From NCBI GenBank assembly GCA_027623995.1, contig JAQBUF010000013.1:1-62731 (forward strand): a DNA stretch of 62,731 bases, read 5' to 3'. The position numbers and the translations under genes were made by a program. This document shows, one piece after another, positions 33,192 to 43,178 of the stretch (its first letter is position 1; every line of letters begins with the position of its first letter). Source of the DNA: Nitrospirota bacterium (GTDB taxonomy: Bacteria; Nitrospirota; Nitrospiria; Nitrospirales; UBA8639). A model generated the notes under the pieces. The model was not told the DNA's origin. It did not search any database and was given only the letters and a program-made list of their open reading frames with translations.

Positions 33192-35492
33192 CTACCCCGC
33201 CTCTTGAAAATCGCAACTTTCTTGATAGCATTCAATACTCTTTCCAGCTTGCTTACTAAACTTTTCAATGAGGAATGGGGCCTGGCATTTGGGACAGGGG
33301 CGGCTGACTGGTTTGCTCCAAATCGCAAAGGTGCATTTGGGATAGGTGCTGCACGAATAAAATGTTCGGCCTTTTTTGGTGCGGCGTTGTGCAAGATCGC
33401 CGGTGCAGCCTTCAGTCGGACATTTCACTCCCAGCGATAATGGTTTCGTGGTTTTGCAATCGGGGTAATTAGAGCAGGCCAGGAATCCTCCGAATCGACC
33501 TTGTTTGACTACCATGGCATTTCCGCATTTTTCGCACACTTCTCCAGTGGTTTCTTGTTCCTGTTCGACTATCGTAATCGTTCCTGCCTCGTCTTTGGTA
33601 AAGGGCTTGGTATTTTTGCAGGTCGGGTATCCGGGGCAGGCTAAAAAGTGGCCATGGCGTCCCCATTTAATGACCATGTTCTGCCCACATTTGTCGCACA
33701 CGATATCCGTGGGCTCTTCCTTCGCCTTGAGATCCTCCATATTCACTTCGGCGTCTCCAAGGTCTTTGGCAAACGGAGTGTAAAACTCGGAAATCGTCGT
33801 GACCCAGTTTTTTTCGCCTTCTTCAATATCATCCAGTTCGGATTCCATTTTAGCCGTAAAGGCGATATCAAAGATTCGTGGAAAATAGGTGACCAATCGA
33901 TTATTGACGGTTTGTCCCAATTCCGTGGGCTTAAACCGTGCCTCGTCTTTTTCAACATATTGACGGTCTTGAATGGTGGAAATAATCGTGGCGTAGGTGG
34001 ATGGCCGACCGATTCCCTTTTCTTCGAGTTCGCGGATCAACAAGGCCTCGTTATAGCGTGGAGGTGGTTGCGTGAAATGTTGTTTAGGCAGGAGGCCATG
34101 CCCCTCAACTTCAACGATGGTGAGATTGTCTCCGACGGCCAATTCCGGCAACTGTTTGGTATCTTCTTCGTCATTGGCTGATGCTTGTGGATCTGGAGCC
34201 CCTTGCCCAGTTTCTGGGGCATCAGTCCCTTCAACATAGATTCGTCGAAAGCCATCAAACTTTTCCACGGTTCCTGTCGCGCGGAGCCCGTACTCACCGG
34301 CTTGGATCGTGACCTTGGTGGCCTCGTCGAGTCCCTTCGTCATTTGAGAAGCCAGGAAGCGGTTCCAAATGAGCTTGTATAACTTGTACAGGTCGTCTTC
34401 CAGGAATGGTTTGACGGCTTCTGGATCACGATGGGCGGACGTTGGCCGAATGGCTTCATGGGCTTCCTGAGCGGATTTGGCTGTTTTGTACACATTAGGT
34501 TTGTCTGGGAGATACTGATCCCCAAACCTCGTGCGAATGAGGTCGGCCGCCTCCGTTTGCGCATCATTGGAAATTTTCGTGGAGTCGGTCCTCATATAGG
34601 TGATCAACCCGACCGGCCCCTCTTTGCCAATTTCAATTCCCTCATAGAGCCGTTGAGCCAACATCATGGTCTTTTTGGCACTGAAGCGCAGCTTTCTTGA
34701 CGCATCCTGTTGAAGACGACTTGTGATAAACGGTGGTGGTGGATTCCGACGTTTTTCGGTTTTCTCTACAGCCGAAACATTAAAGGAGGCATTTTGGAGG
34801 GCATTCATCGCTCGATCAGATTCTTCTTGCGAGTGAATCTCTAGGGGCGCGCCTTGAAACTCTTGCAAACGAGCCTCAAACATTGGGGGTTTCGGCCCTT
34901 GGAAGTTGGCCGTAATCGTCCAATACTCCACCGCTTCAAACGCATCACGTTCAGCTTCTCGTTCACAGATGATTCGTACGGCGACTGATTGCACCCGCCC
35001 GGCACTCAGTCCGCGTCGAACTTTTTTCCACAGCAAAGGGCTCAACATGTACCCGACAATGCGGTCCAACACCCGGCGGGCTTGTTGCGCGTTGACCTTT
35101 TTCATGTCGATCTGACCAGGCGATTCTAACGCTCGCTTAATGGCCCCTTCGGTGATTTCATTGAACAGGACACGGTACACTTTGTCGGCTTTGCCGTTGA
35201 GCTCTTCGGCAATGTGCCAGGCAATGGCTTCGCCCTCTCTATCCGGATCAGGTGCCAAGTAGACTTTATCTGCCTTCTTGGCTTGGGCTTTGATTTCGTT
35301 GAGCGTTTTGCTTTTTCCTCGGATGACGACATATTGCGGCTTGAAGTCGTTTTCGACATCTATGCCCAACTTACTCTTGGGTAAATCTTTCACATGCCCC
35401 ACGGAGGCCAGCACTTGATAGCCTCGACCCAAATACTTGGCAATCGTTCGTGCCTTGGCCGGGGACTCAACGATGATTAGAGATTTCGCCAC
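33192..35492 (-). CDS. topA: DNA topoisomerase I
   Basis: A type IA enzyme of 766 residues that relaxes negative supercoils. The TOPRIM domain shows IVESPAKARTIAKYLGRG and DPDREGEAIAWH. The active-site Tyr is in GLITYMRTDSTKIS. Four C-terminal zinc-ribbon units start at about residue 600 (CDKCGQNM, CEKCGNAM, CPTEGC, CPKCQAPF). The last is degenerate in spacing, ending CYQESCDF. GTG start with AAGGA upstream. It follows dprA on the minus strand, a common pairing. Confidence 0.96.
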   Translation of the reverse strand: MAKSLIIVESPAKARTIAKYLGRGYQVLASVGHVKDLPKSKLGIDVENDFKPQYVVIRGKSKTLNEIKAQAKKADKVYLAPDPDREGEAIAWHIAEELNGKADKVYRVLFNEITEGAIKRALESPGQIDMKKVNAQQARRVLDRIVGYMLSPLLWKKVRRGLSAGRVQSVAVRIICEREAERDAFEAVEYWTITANFQGPKPPMFEARLQEFQGAPLEIHSQEESDRAMNALQNASFNVSAVEKTEKRRNPPPPFITSRLQQDASRKLRFSAKKTMMLAQRLYEGIEIGKEGPVGLITYMRTDSTKISNDAQTEAADLIRTRFGDQYLPDKPNVYKTAKSAQEAHEAIRPTSAHRDPEAVKPFLEDDLYKLYKLIWNRFLASQMTKGLDEATKVTIQAGEYGLRATGTVEKFDGFRRIYVEGTDAPETGQGAPDPQASANDEEDTKQLPELAVGDNLTIVEVEGHGLLPKQHFTQPPPRYNEALLIRELEEKGIGRPSTYATIISTIQDRQYVEKDEARFKPTELGQTVNNRLVTYFPRIFDIAFTAKMESELDDIEEGEKNWVTTISEFYTPFAKDLGDAEVNMEDLKAKEEPTDIVCDKCGQNMVIKWGRHGHFLACPGYPTCKNTKPFTKDEAGTITIVEQEQETTGEVCEKCGNAMVVKQGRFGGFLACSNYPDCKTTKPLSLGVKCPTEGCTGDLAQRRTKKGRTFYSCSTYPKCTFAIWSKPVSRPCPKCQAPFLIEKFSKQAGKSIECYQESCDFQEAG

Positions 35493-35562
35493 AATGTGCA
35501 GTTCCTTGTCTCTCCGATATGGTGAACGGCTTTTAGTCTGAACATCAATTCTCTCGTTACGC

Positions 35563-36681
35563 TTATCGTCGTATATAGCACGAACCTGGCCTTTGCTGAA
35601 TGACCCCTTTCAGTTCAAGGGCCAGTAAGATACCCATTACCTCGGCAGGAAGAAAGCGGGCTTGAGCCAAGACTTCATCAACCGAGGTGGGGGTGTCCGT
35701 CACCAGGTCAAAGATTTCCTGTTCTTGCGTGCTGAGGTCTGCCGTGGGTTGAGGTGGCTCTGAGGCCGCATTCTTTACGTGATCCTGAAACGACTCGTCA
35801 AGTTGGGGGAGAAGCTCCCCAATGATATCTCCCACGTTTTCAACAAGTTTGGCCCCTTGTTTAATGAGGCCATGGGGGCCTTCATGTTTTCCTTCTTTGA
35901 CGGATCCTGGCACCGCGAAGACCTCACGATTTTGTTCAAGGGCATAGCGTGCCGTAATCAGTGATCCACTTTTTATGGTGGCTTGCGTCACGATGACTCC
36001 ATAAGACAATCCACTGATAATGCGGTTTCGCCGAGGAAAATTAAATGGCAGCGGTGGGGTCCCTAACGGAAATTCTGAAGCCACGGCTCCCTGCGTTTCA
36101 ATGGCTTCGCGAAGTTTAGCATGTTCAGGGGGGTAGGTGGTGTCAATGCCACATCCCAACACGGCTATTGTTCTTCCACTGGCCTTGAGCGCTCCACGAT
36201 GCGCGGCGGCATCGACCCCTCGGGCCATGCCGCTGACGATCGTAAAGCCTAATGTCGCTAATGTCCGACTTAATTCTTCAGTGAAAGCCAGTCCTGGTGG
36301 GGTGGCGTTACGCGATCCCACAATGGCAATGGCTCGATCATCTTCAGGGTCAAGGGCTCCGCTCAAATATAATAGTGGCGGGGGATCAGGGATCCTGGAC
36401 AGTTTTTCGGGATATTTCGGATCGAGCACAGTGATCACCGAAATCCCCTGTTCAGCAATGCGACGAGCTTCCTTCTCGGCCTTTACCCGAGCTTGAGGAT
36501 GTGGTCCCTCATGAATTGCGGTTGCCACAAACTTAGTAATGCCCCCTTGGCACTGTAGCTCTTGTATGGGAGCTGACAACACCGACTGCGGAGATCCAAA
36601 TTCTCGAACGAGCCTCGTGAGGGTTCCGTCACTCAAACCTTTGACTGCTCGTAGAAGAAGCCATGGTTCGAGAGACTCCAC
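35563..36681 (-). CDS. dprA: DNA processing protein DprA
   Basis: A 372-residue protein. It protects incoming single-stranded DNA and loads RecA during natural transformation. The Rossmann-like core has AIVGSRNATPPG, SGMARGVDAAAHRGAL, VLGCGIDTTYPPEH and FPRRNRIISGLS. An N-terminal helical domain and a C-terminal winged-helix-like domain (about 310-372, STQEQEIFDLVTDTPTSVDE) complete it. GTG start. It does not by itself prove competence, since it is widespread. Confidence 0.93.
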   Translation of the reverse strand: MESLEPWLLLRAVKGLSDGTLTRLVREFGSPQSVLSAPIQELQCQGGITKFVATAIHEGPHPQARVKAEKEARRIAEQGISVITVLDPKYPEKLSRIPDPPPLLYLSGALDPEDDRAIAIVGSRNATPPGLAFTEELSRTLATLGFTIVSGMARGVDAAAHRGALKASGRTIAVLGCGIDTTYPPEHAKLREAIETQGAVASEFPLGTPPLPFNFPRRNRIISGLSYGVIVTQATIKSGSLITARYALEQNREVFAVPGSVKEGKHEGPHGLIKQGAKLVENVGDIIGELLPQLDESFQDHVKNAASEPPQPTADLSTQEQEIFDLVTDTPTSVDEVLAQARFLPAEVMGILLALELKGVIQQRPGSCYIRR

Positions 36682-36720
36682 TAATTATCCTCATCCAGTT
36701 TTTGACTATTGCCTGTTTGT

Positions 36721-36806
36721 TCGTCGTTCGTTTTAAGAATCTTCATGGCTCTCTTTTTTACGAACGACGAACGACGAGCGACAAGCGACAAGCAACGAGC
36801 GACAGC
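36721..36806. repeat. Palindromic array R7 (CGACGAGC type)
   Basis: The arms TTCGTCGTTCGT (36721-36732) and ACGAACGACGAA (36761-36772) are perfect complements over 12 bp. The right side continues as CGAGCGACAAGCGACAAGC units to 36806. The centre has a T-run. It lies 17 bases before the rng stop codon. Confidence 0.85.
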
Positions 36807-36823
36807 CGTATCTGAGATGAATG

Positions 36824-38356
36824 TTATTCTCGTGCCGCTCCCTCTAAGACCACAATATCATATTGCTCCAGATGCAATAGGGGATCGCCTTGGACGACGA
36901 TTTGATGACGACATTCGCGTTCTATTTGCTCGAGTCCTTCATGTTCGGTGTCCAGAAGCATATCCACAATAATAGGATTCGCTCCAATGACGACCTTTTG
37001 TTGACCGGAAGCTTTCCCAATCCGACGAATGTCGCGGAAAATGTCATACACCACTGTGGTGGCTGATTTGGTATATCCACGTCCATCACAATCGGAACAC
37101 AGGTCGGATAGGGTACGCATGATATCTTCGCGCACACGTTCACGTGAAATCTCAATGAGCCCTAAATCGGTAATTCGGGAGATGCGTGTCCGTGCTTTAT
37201 CCTTGGCCATGGCGTCAACCATCGTGCGATACACCTTATCACGATTGCGTTCGCGTTCCATGTCAATAAAATCAATAATAATGATGCCCCCAATCCCTCG
37301 AAGTTTGATTTGGTAGGCAATCTCTCGCGCCGCCTCCAGGTTGTTTTTTAAAATCGTTTCTTCTTGATCCTTTTTCCCCACATACCGACCGGTATTTACG
37401 TCAACCACTGTCATGGCCTCAGTATGGTCGATAACGATATGGCCGCCTGACTTGAGCCATACCTTTCGGCTCAAGGCCCGTGAAATTTCCATTTCGACTC
37501 CCAGATGGTCGAAGAGGTCTTCTTCTTTGTCGTAATGAAAAATGCGGGAAGTCTGTTCAGGAAGATAGCGCTTCACAAAGTCGCGCACGGCGTCACATTC
37601 TTCTTTTGAGTCAATGATGAGACGATCAACCTTTTTGGTAAACAAATCCCTGACGACTCGGAGGGTTAAGCTGAGGTCAGTATGCAGCATCGCTGGTGCA
37701 GGACGTTGCTCCTGCTTTTTCAAAATGTCTTGCCACAAGGCCGTCAAAAAATCCACGTCTAATCGAAGATCTTCTTCACTCACGTCCTCACTCACGGTCC
37801 GCACAATATACCCGTAGCCCGGTTCTCGGATTCGTTTCATGATATCTTTGAGGCGTGCGCGTTCTTCGTCTTTCGCAATCCGACGAGAGATCCCTACATG
37901 ATCCACATTGGGCATCAACACCAAAAATCTTCCGGGCAAGGAACAATAGGATGTGACTCTTGGGCCCTTGGTCATAATTGGGCCCTTTGAGATCTGCACC
38001 ATCAGTTCTTGTCCTTCTTCTATGAGCTGTTCAATGGGAAGAACATTTTGTCTTTTGGGACGCGGAAGTTCCGGGCCCTTGTCGTCATCATCATCACCAC
38101 CATCGACAAGGATGTCTCCTGGCTCTGTGCCAATTGAGAGATCAGAGACATGAATGAACGCGGCTCGCTCTAACCCGATATCGAGAAATGCGGCTTGCAT
38201 CCCAGGTAACACCTTGACGACTTTTCCTTTGTAGACATCTCCGACAAAATCTTTTTTCTTGGCACGGTCCACATATAATTCCGTGACCACCTTGTTGTCT
38301 AACACCGCCACCCGCGTTTCTTGCGGGTTGACATTAATCGCGATTTCTACACCCAT
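36824..38356 (-). CDS. rng: Ribonuclease G (RNase E/G family)
   Basis: An endoribonuclease of 510 residues, short as in RNase G, used in rRNA 5'-end maturation and mRNA decay. It has an S1 domain (about 38-125, VYKGKVVKVLPGMQAAFLDIG), catalytic DNase-I-like Asp residues in VVDVNTGRYVG and IIIIDFIDME, and the zinc-link CSDCDGRGY. An acidic insert (DGGDDDDDKGPELPRPKRQ) lies in the S1 region. ATG at 38356 after AAGGAGCC. It is often linked to the rod-shape genes that follow here. Confidence 0.94.
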   Translation of the reverse strand: MGVEIAINVNPQETRVAVLDNKVVTELYVDRAKKKDFVGDVYKGKVVKVLPGMQAAFLDIGLERAAFIHVSDLSIGTEPGDILVDGGDDDDDKGPELPRPKRQNVLPIEQLIEEGQELMVQISKGPIMTKGPRVTSYCSLPGRFLVLMPNVDHVGISRRIAKDEERARLKDIMKRIREPGYGYIVRTVSEDVSEEDLRLDVDFLTALWQDILKKQEQRPAPAMLHTDLSLTLRVVRDLFTKKVDRLIIDSKEECDAVRDFVKRYLPEQTSRIFHYDKEEDLFDHLGVEMEISRALSRKVWLKSGGHIVIDHTEAMTVVDVNTGRYVGKKDQEETILKNNLEAAREIAYQIKLRGIGGIIIIDFIDMERERNRDKVYRTMVDAMAKDKARTRISRITDLGLIEISRERVREDIMRTLSDLCSDCDGRGYTKSATTVVYDIFRDIRRIGKASGQQKVVIGANPIIVDMLLDTEHEGLEQIERECRHQIVVQGDPLLHLEQYDIVVLEGAARE

Positions 38357-38480
38357 ACCGGCTCCTTAGACTCCGAGCATTGTAGGACCACAAACTGACT
38401 GAATAAACAGGGCCGCGCATTGGCGAAGACCTTTTGTGGTGCACACTTATGTTCTACATAGGCTCAGAGATTAGTTAAGA

Positions 38481-39590
38481 TTATTGAACCAAAGTCATTC
38501 GGCGCCGTTTCACGCTCAGCAATAAGCCCAAGGCGGCCATTGTCATAATTGTCGCACTGCCCCCGTAACTTAATAAGGGCAAGGGAATACCAACAATGGG
38601 CGCGAGCCCAACGGTCATGCCGATATTGACCACCACATTAAACGCCATCATGCCCACAACTCCCACCGCCAAAAGCGCACCTAACATATCTTTGGCTTTG
38701 GAGGCGATGTCCAGTCCCAATAAAAACAATGTAAAAAATAATAAGACTAAGACGATGGCACCTAAAAATCCCCATTCTTCTGCAAACACCGCAAAGATAA
38801 AATCCGTATGACCTTCAGGGAGAAATTTAAATTGGGTTTGTGTTCCGCCATGAAGGCCTTTCCCCATGAGTTCGCCCGAGCCAATAGCAATACGAGACTG
38901 TAATCCTTGATATCCTTTGCCCCCCGTATCATAGGCCGGGTCAACAAAACTCAAAATTCGTTCTTTCTGATAATCGTGGAGTGACCCCCACAGCTCGCCC
39001 CAGGCAAAAGGAAAAATCATGAGCGCTGTAAGCAAGACGAGGCCAAAAGCCTTTGGTTTTACTCCCACGGCAAGAAGTAAAATGATGTAAATAGCAATAA
39101 AACTCAGACTGCTTCCCAAGTCCGGTTGCTTAAGAATGAGAAAGAATCCCGGAAGGGCCAGCAGGCCTGGAACAATGACCCGATAGAGCCATCCACTACG
39201 GGTCTGGGAAGCATAATAGGACGATAGCATGAGCAAGAGCGGCATTTTGACAAATTCAGAAGGCTGGATGGCCACCGGTCCTAATGAAATCCAACGTTGA
39301 GCCCCTCGACTCGTTTTGCCACTCAACATCACCACTAGCAACAAGAGAAGCCCCAGCCCATAGAGGATGTAGGAAAACCTGGCCAGTTTGTGGTAGTCCA
39401 TGCTGGCGACGACGACAAAGGCCAAAGCCCCGACCCCAATCCACACTCCTTGCTTGGCAAAGATTGGGAACTTACTCCCTTGTCCATTGGCGGTCACACT
39501 GTAAATGGTGAGGACTCCAATACAAAGAAGTGCCACAATCACACCAAGTAGTGACCAATCCACTCCATCAAATCTTCGAGCTCTCGTCAC
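38481..39590 (-). CDS. rodA: Peptidoglycan glycosyltransferase RodA (SEDS)
   Basis: The 369-residue, about ten-helix product has SEDS signatures: VVASMDYHKLARFSYILYG, WISLGPVAIQPSEFVKMPLL, LKQPDLGSSLSF, EWGFLGAIVLVLLFF and GIPLPLLSYGGSATI. It polymerises glycan strands in elongation together with PBP2 (encoded just upstream). GTG start. Confidence 0.95.
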   Translation of the reverse strand: MTRARRFDGVDWSLLGVIVALLCIGVLTIYSVTANGQGSKFPIFAKQGVWIGVGALAFVVVASMDYHKLARFSYILYGLGLLLLLVVMLSGKTSRGAQRWISLGPVAIQPSEFVKMPLLLMLSSYYASQTRSGWLYRVIVPGLLALPGFFLILKQPDLGSSLSFIAIYIILLLAVGVKPKAFGLVLLTALMIFPFAWGELWGSLHDYQKERILSFVDPAYDTGGKGYQGLQSRIAIGSGELMGKGLHGGTQTQFKFLPEGHTDFIFAVFAEEWGFLGAIVLVLLFFTLFLLGLDIASKAKDMLGALLAVGVVGMMAFNVVVNIGMTVGLAPIVGIPLPLLSYGGSATIMTMAALGLLLSVKRRRMTLVQ

Positions 39591-39607
39591 CAGAGAACTC
39601 TCAATGA

Positions 39608-39684
39608 CGTTATGCGTGAAGCGTTATGCGTGAAGCGTAGCTCGGGGTTCGTCTTTCGTATCTCGTCGTTCGTATCTCGTGAAA
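39608..39684. repeat. Repeat array R8 (mixed GCGTGAA and CGTATCTCG types)
   Basis: ACGTTATGCGTGAAGC repeated, then GTTCGTCTTTCGTATCTCG and CGTCGTTCGTATCTCG. Both repeat types are side by side without a full complementary arm. It lies between the rodA start and the PBP2 stop. Confidence 0.75.
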
Positions 39685-39777
39685 GAACAAAACCGGCCTT
39701 CGTTAAAGCTACGGCAGCCATGTGCGAGATTTGAAATACGTATCCTGTTCTATTCATCATTGATCACCCATAACGAG

Positions 39778-41634
39778 TTACAAGACCGGCCTTTTCGTAT
39801 TTTCCCTCTGTTGGCGGCTCTCTCCTACTGGATTCCTATTCTTCTTGATAAATGCCTCAATCAATTCTCGGGCAAGGGGAGCCGCGGCAGAACCACCATG
39901 TCCGCTATGCTCGGCCAGGACGGCCACGGCAATTTGCGGATTATCAAATGGAGCATAGGCCACGAACCAGGCATGGTCGCGAAACTGTTTAGGAGTTTCT
40001 TTTTCCTTGTCTGGGCGAAGCGCCACGACCTGAGACGTTCCGGTTTTTCCGGCAATGGTGACGAGTGGAGAGTTAGCTCGTCGTGCTGTGCCCTCTGAAA
40101 CGACTGATGCAAGGGAGCGTTGAATTCCTTCCACAAATGTTGGATTAAGACCCAATGGGGTGGCTTGAGGTATTGGCCAGGTTTCGATCTGACCGGTATT
40201 TCGGTGTCGTACCCCTCGAATCAATCGAGGTTGATGCGCCACACCATTATTACTGATGGTGGCAATCACCTGTGCCATTTGCAGCGGGGTGACATTGACG
40301 AATCCTTGTCCAATCGAAACAGAAATGGTTTCTCCAGGGTACCATGGTTCTCCTCGAGCCTTTTGTTTCCATTCTGCCGAAGGGACAATGCCTGATTGTT
40401 CGGAGGGCAAATCAATCCCGGTTTTTTTGCCTAAGCCAAAAAGCTTGGCGTAGGTGGCGATGGTTTCAATGCCAAGCCGGTGTCCCATTTTATAAAAATA
40501 CACGTCACAGGAATGCATCATGGCTTTGTGGAGATCCACCGTTCCATGTCCACTGGCCTTCCAATCACGATAGGTCCGGTTTCCGAAACGAAATCGCCCA
40601 CCACATTGAATCGTCTCGGATATGTCCACCGTATTTGACTCCAACGCCGCTGCTGCCATGATGATTTTAAAGGTGGACCCTGGAGGATACAGTCCTTGTA
40701 TGGCTCGGTTGGTCAGTGGATGCCGTTTGTCTCGAAGAATGTCTTGCCAATTCTTAGAGCGCAGTCCACGGGATAGGGCATTCGGATCAAAACTGGGTCG
40801 GCTCGCTAATGCGAGGGTTTCGCCAGTCTTGGGATCTAGTGCCACGATAGCACCAGCCTCCACTCCTAACAAATCTTCGGCCAGTTGTTGGAGATCAAAA
40901 TCGATGGTCAGGTAGAGGTCATGGCCAGCCTGGGGTTTATCGACAGAGATTGTTCGTTTCTCATGTCCTAAGGCGTCCACTTCAATGAGCTTGCTCCCCG
41001 CTTGTCCCCGCAGGAGTTGATCGTATTCGCGTTCTATTCCATATTGACCGACGATACTTCCCTGACGAAGGCCTTCAAAATATTCCTTGGACATTTGTCG
41101 CTCAGACACTTCACCCACATACCCAACGACATGGGCAGCATAGGGTCCTTGAGGATTATTTCGTTGAAATTCTGGTTGAACTACGACACCTGGTAACGCC
41201 AGGCGATGTGATTCAATGAGGGCCGCCTCGCGAAGCGTGAGACTGCCTTTTAATTTTACCCGTGTCCGGCTGCTCTGTGTTCGAATTTTTTCGCTGACTT
41301 CAGACGCATCAATGTTCAGATACTCGACGAGTTTCTGGATGAGGCCTTCTCGATCCTTGACATCTTTCAGCTCCACATACAAGTTAAAACTCGGAACATT
41401 ATTGGCGAGAAGTATTCCATTTCGATCGTAAATGAGCCCTCGGGCAGGATGTAACAGAATAGAGCTCGTTCGATTGTCTTGCGAAAGTTCAAGATAATGT
41501 GGCCCATCACGAACCTGTAATTGCCACAGGCGTAAGGTCAGCAGGCTAATGACGACCAATACCACGACTTTTAGGAATACTAGTCGTTGTTGAATATCGG
41601 ATAACCCGCTTTGCTGAAATCCACTATCACTCAT
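39778..41634 (-). CDS. mrdA: Penicillin-binding protein 2 (elongasome transpeptidase)
   Basis: A 618-residue class B PBP: N-terminal membrane helix (LVFLKVVVLVVISLLTLRLW), dimerisation/pedestal domain, and transpeptidase domain with catalytic Ser in YPPGSTFKI, the second motif MHSCDVYFY region and KTGTSQ. It crosslinks peptidoglycan in the Rod complex with RodA and MreBCD. The gene order mreB-mreC-mreD-mrdA-rodA-rng is the classic cell-shape operon. Confidence 0.95.
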   Translation of the reverse strand: MSDSGFQQSGLSDIQQRLVFLKVVVLVVISLLTLRLWQLQVRDGPHYLELSQDNRTSSILLHPARGLIYDRNGILLANNVPSFNLYVELKDVKDREGLIQKLVEYLNIDASEVSEKIRTQSSRTRVKLKGSLTLREAALIESHRLALPGVVVQPEFQRNNPQGPYAAHVVGYVGEVSERQMSKEYFEGLRQGSIVGQYGIEREYDQLLRGQAGSKLIEVDALGHEKRTISVDKPQAGHDLYLTIDFDLQQLAEDLLGVEAGAIVALDPKTGETLALASRPSFDPNALSRGLRSKNWQDILRDKRHPLTNRAIQGLYPPGSTFKIIMAAAALESNTVDISETIQCGGRFRFGNRTYRDWKASGHGTVDLHKAMMHSCDVYFYKMGHRLGIETIATYAKLFGLGKKTGIDLPSEQSGIVPSAEWKQKARGEPWYPGETISVSIGQGFVNVTPLQMAQVIATISNNGVAHQPRLIRGVRHRNTGQIETWPIPQATPLGLNPTFVEGIQRSLASVVSEGTARRANSPLVTIAGKTGTSQVVALRPDKEKETPKQFRDHAWFVAYAPFDNPQIAVAVLAEHSGHGGSAAAPLARELIEAFIKKNRNPVGESRQQRENTKRPVL

Positions 41635-41678
41635 TTCGCATCCGTGTTTGGGCGACTAAAATTATAGGTTCCATGGTT

Positions 41679-41769
41679 CGTTGCTAGTCGCTGGTTTCTA
41701 GTTGCTCGTGTCATAAGACCTTTAAAACCATTTTTTTCAGCGACCAGCGACCAGCGACGGGCAACTAGC
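41679..41769. repeat. Palindromic array R9 (CGACGAGC type)
   Basis: Left arm CGTTGCTAGTCGCTGG and CTAGTTGCTCG, a T7 in the centre, right arm CAGCGACCAGCGACCAGCG and GGGCAACTAG. The mreD stop codon (TAG, 41765-41767 on the minus strand) lies inside the right arm. Confidence 0.85.
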
Positions 41770-42265
41770 CCCTTTCATAGAGGCTGACGGATTCTGGCGT
41801 CCAGCGAGTAATGACCCAATGGGCGGCGACGGCCACGAGTCCATCGAACAGGGCTTGGGGCAAAAGGATTGAGGGGAAACCTTGCAACACATCCCACAAC
41901 TCCATGCCCACCCTTGAAGAGACTAAAAATACCACACCAGAAAGCAGCGAAAAGATGGTCATAAGCAGAAACGCTGAATGAGATGCGGCATTGGCCAAGT
42001 TTTTGGCAATCAATCCGGCGAAGAATCCAACGCCGGACTTGGTAATCGTATTCAGCCACAGGTCGCTGGCGGAAAATAGATCTTGGGTAAACCCTAGCCC
42101 AAATCCTAAGAGCAATCCATGGACCTGTCCGGTAAGCAATCCAGTCAAACATGCGGCGATGAGACAGAGATCTGGGCGAATGCCAAACGGACTCACTCGC
42201 CCTAGCACGGTGGCTTGGAGAGGGACGAGCAAGAGTATCAAGCCAAGAAAGATTCCGGTTTTCAT
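41765..42265 (-). CDS. mreD: Rod shape-determining protein MreD
   Basis: A 166-residue membrane protein with five to six helices (GIFLGLILLLVPLQATVLG, CLIAACLTGLLTGQVHGLLLG and further), matching MreD in length and position. It overlaps mreC by 4 bases (ATGA). The stop codon is part of palindrome R9. Confidence 0.9.
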   Translation of the reverse strand: MKTGIFLGLILLLVPLQATVLGRVSPFGIRPDLCLIAACLTGLLTGQVHGLLLGFGLGFTQDLFSASDLWLNTITKSGVGFFAGLIAKNLANAASHSAFLLMTIFSLLSGVVFLVSSRVGMELWDVLQGFPSILLPQALFDGLVAVAAHWVITRWTPESVSLYERG

Positions 42266-43164
42266 GAATCTTTAGGTTTCTCCTCAGGAGAGGTGAGAAC
42301 ATTCTCAATCGATTCAGTGTCTTTGGCCCGTTGTGGCGAAATGAGGATTAAGACTTCTTCCAATTTCCCAAAATCGACCACAGGTGCCACCCGAGCAGTT
42401 TGAAAGAGGTCTCCCTCTCGCTCTCCCACCTGGAGGACCTGGCCAATAAGAATCCCGCGAGGAAATCCTCCGGTCAGTCCTGATGTCACGACCGCATCGC
42501 CTTCTTTCACGGCCGCTAATGGCGGAATATACTTCATTCGGACCAAACCCTGGGCGGTGCCCTGAATAATGCCTTCGTCTCGTGTGCGTTGCACCAGGCC
42601 GGTCACGGCGACATTCGGGTCGGTAATTAACAGAGCAATACTGGTTGAACTGGCGACTTTCACAATATTCCCAACGATCCCGGCTGGGGTGACCACTCCC
42701 ATTTCTACGGCAACCCCATGATCCTCGCCTTTGTTTAATATGACACCGCGATACCAATTTGAGGCGCTTCGGCCAATCACCCGTGCAGCAAGGGTAGGAA
42801 GAGCGCTTTCTTCCTGAAACTCCAGTAAGGCCGATAAACGCTGAGAAGCCAAGGCTTGTTCACGGAGTTGGTTTAATTCTCCTTCTAATTCCTGGATTCT
42901 GGACTGCAGGTGCTGATTCTGGTCATAGATGCCTTGCACTGCGATATATTTGTTCCACCAATTGCGGACCCCACGGTCTACCCCTGCCATCATTTCCAAA
43001 GGGATGCTGACAACGTCTGCCACTGGTCTGCCAAGATGCTGGAGGAGAAATTGCGTTTGTCGAGGAAAGAGAAACAGCAGTAGCATGGCGACAATCATCA
43101 AGATGACCAACAGTCGCTTTGTGCGGGTACTCCAGAGGACTAAAGGCCGGACCCGGCCGATCAT
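42262..43164 (-). CDS. mreC: Rod shape-determining protein MreC
   Basis: A 300-residue bitopic protein: one N-terminal helix (LLVILMIVAMLLLFLFP), a coiled coil (about 75-110) and the periplasmic double beta-barrel with ARVIGRSASNWYRGVILNKG and VVTSGLTGGFPRGILIG. It links MreB filaments to PBP2. Confidence 0.94.
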   Translation of the reverse strand: MIGRVRPLVLWSTRTKRLLVILMIVAMLLLFLFPRQTQFLLQHLGRPVADVVSIPLEMMAGVDRGVRNWWNKYIAVQGIYDQNQHLQSRIQELEGELNQLREQALASQRLSALLEFQEESALPTLAARVIGRSASNWYRGVILNKGEDHGVAVEMGVVTPAGIVGNIVKVASSTSIALLITDPNVAVTGLVQRTRDEGIIQGTAQGLVRMKYIPPLAAVKEGDAVVTSGLTGGFPRGILIGQVLQVGEREGDLFQTARVAPVVDFGKLEEVLILISPQRAKDTESIENVLTSPEEKPKDS

Positions 43165-43178
43165 CGATATGCGTTCCT

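Noticed and set aside
33648-34181. 177-codon plus-strand frame inside topA
   Set aside because: It is antisense to conserved topoisomerase motifs, with no ribosome binding site and no recognisable domain.
35563-36681. DNA-uptake system inferred from dprA and the short repeats
   Set aside because: dprA is nearly universal, no com or pil genes are in the window, and the repeat units vary too much for a classic uptake sequence. Kept only as a possibility within the repeat finding.
41775-42308. 177-codon open frame overlapping mreD and mreC in another frame
   Set aside because: MreD in the other frame has the right length, membrane helices and the ATGA overlap with mreC. This frame is rich in Arg/Ser/Pro without a domain and is a shadow.
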